In this document: one piece after another, positions 62,769 through 64,000 of the stretch
Numbering within the stretch: the first letter of the stretch is position 1
How the letters are laid out: the number at the start of each line of letters is the position of its first letter
The notes under the pieces: model-generated
What the model saw: only the letters and a program-made list of their open reading frames with translations
Database searches by the model: none
What the model was told of the DNA's origin: nothing
Made by a program: the position numbers and the translations under genes
DNA from: Hymenobacter norwichensis DSM 15439
GTDB lineage: Bacteria; Bacteroidota; Bacteroidia; Cytophagales; Hymenobacteraceae
Reading direction: 5' to 3'
Assembly: GCF_000420705.1 (NCBI RefSeq)
Contig: NZ_ATVL01000009.1
Span: 310,001-374,000 of the forward strand
Length of the DNA stretch: 64,000 bases

Positions 62769-62840
62769 TAGTCCGTAGGGGAATCGAACCCCTGTTGGTA
62801 GAATGAAAATCTACTGTCCTAACCCCTAGACGAACGGACC
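62769..62840 (-). tRNA. tRNA-Glu (anticodon TTC), copy 2
   Basis: 72 nt, same sequence as copy 1 at 56360-56431. It has its own promoter (62871-62900) and terminator (62711-62741), so it is a separate unit rather than part of an operon. Confidence 0.97.
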
Positions 62841-62870
62841 AGATAAACGGCCTTTTCTGTTTTGGTGGTG

Positions 62871-62900
62871 CAAAGATAGATGTTTGCCTCTTACAGGCAA
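62871..62900 (-). promoter_or_regulatory. Promoter of tRNA-Glu copy 2
   Basis: On the minus strand TTG (62898-62900), 19 bp, TATCTTTG (62871-62878), exact TAnnTTTG. About 30 bp before the tRNA 5' end. Matches copy 1 in the core element. Confidence 0.82.
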
Positions 62901-62998
62901 GCACGCAGTTGAAAAAAAGTTAAGACAGCATCTAAACCAGCTGATAATCAATGAAAAAAAATTCCTTTTCGTTGAATATATCATAGACTGCGTAGTGA

Positions 62999-64000
<1,002 letters not shown>

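Overview
The window reads as chromosome from a GC-rich Bacteroidota (Cytophagales), most like Hymenobacter. The reasons are two secreted enzymes with type IX secretion type A sorting tails, one gliding-motility-type (type B) C-terminal domain, promoters of the Bacteroidota form TTG-N19-21-TAnnTTTG in front of both tRNA genes, weak ribosome binding sites, and many small intergenic palindromes. No rRNA, CRISPR array, transposase or prophage is visible. Gene starts were often moved downstream of the longest open frame to place a signal peptide, lipobox or family N-terminus.

Layout. 1-8 kb: a truncated TonB/carboxypeptidase-regulatory protein, a luciferase-like monooxygenase, a secreted M36 peptidase, a DHA2 drug exporter, a TauE/SafE permease and a Spy-like secreted protein. 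8-13 kb: a membrane-anchored SDR, then an unusual cassette of an Lgt-like diacylglyceryl transferase, an AT-rich zinc-ribbon gene, a multi-cluster radical SAM enzyme resembling archaeal Tes/MJ0619 proteins, and three small membrane proteins. 13-19.5 kb: Fpg-type glycosylase, PhzF, an M48-like protease, an ABC exporter, and the conserved divergent ytfH-type regulator/qorB pair. 19.6-32 kb: MFS exporter with a C-terminal ABM-like domain, a CE15 glucuronoyl esterase with sorting tail, a bestrophin, and an RND efflux operon. 32-41 kb: stress and signalling genes (KGG protein, STAS protein, two CheB-type proteins of which one is fused to CheR, PAS histidine kinase) without chemoreceptors. 41-56 kb: a type B sorting-domain protein, MscS-like channel, YitT protein, HEAT-cNMP protein, a Thr/Gly/Ser lipoprotein, an unknown envelope protein, an Erf-like phage-type protein, YdeI, an orphan barstar and hypotheticals. 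56-63 kb: two identical tRNA-Glu genes bracket a VTT protein, GH15 hydrolase, trehalose-6-P synthase/phosphatase, DUF4260 and Crp/Fnr genes. The right edge cuts into gap (GAPDH).

The strongest candidate for an undescribed system is the 9.5-13.1 kb lipid-related cassette. The second theme is several families of intergenic palindromes. At least three of these sit exactly on the stop codons of flanking genes, and some are nested in one another. All function calls come from reading translated sequence and motifs; no database search was run.
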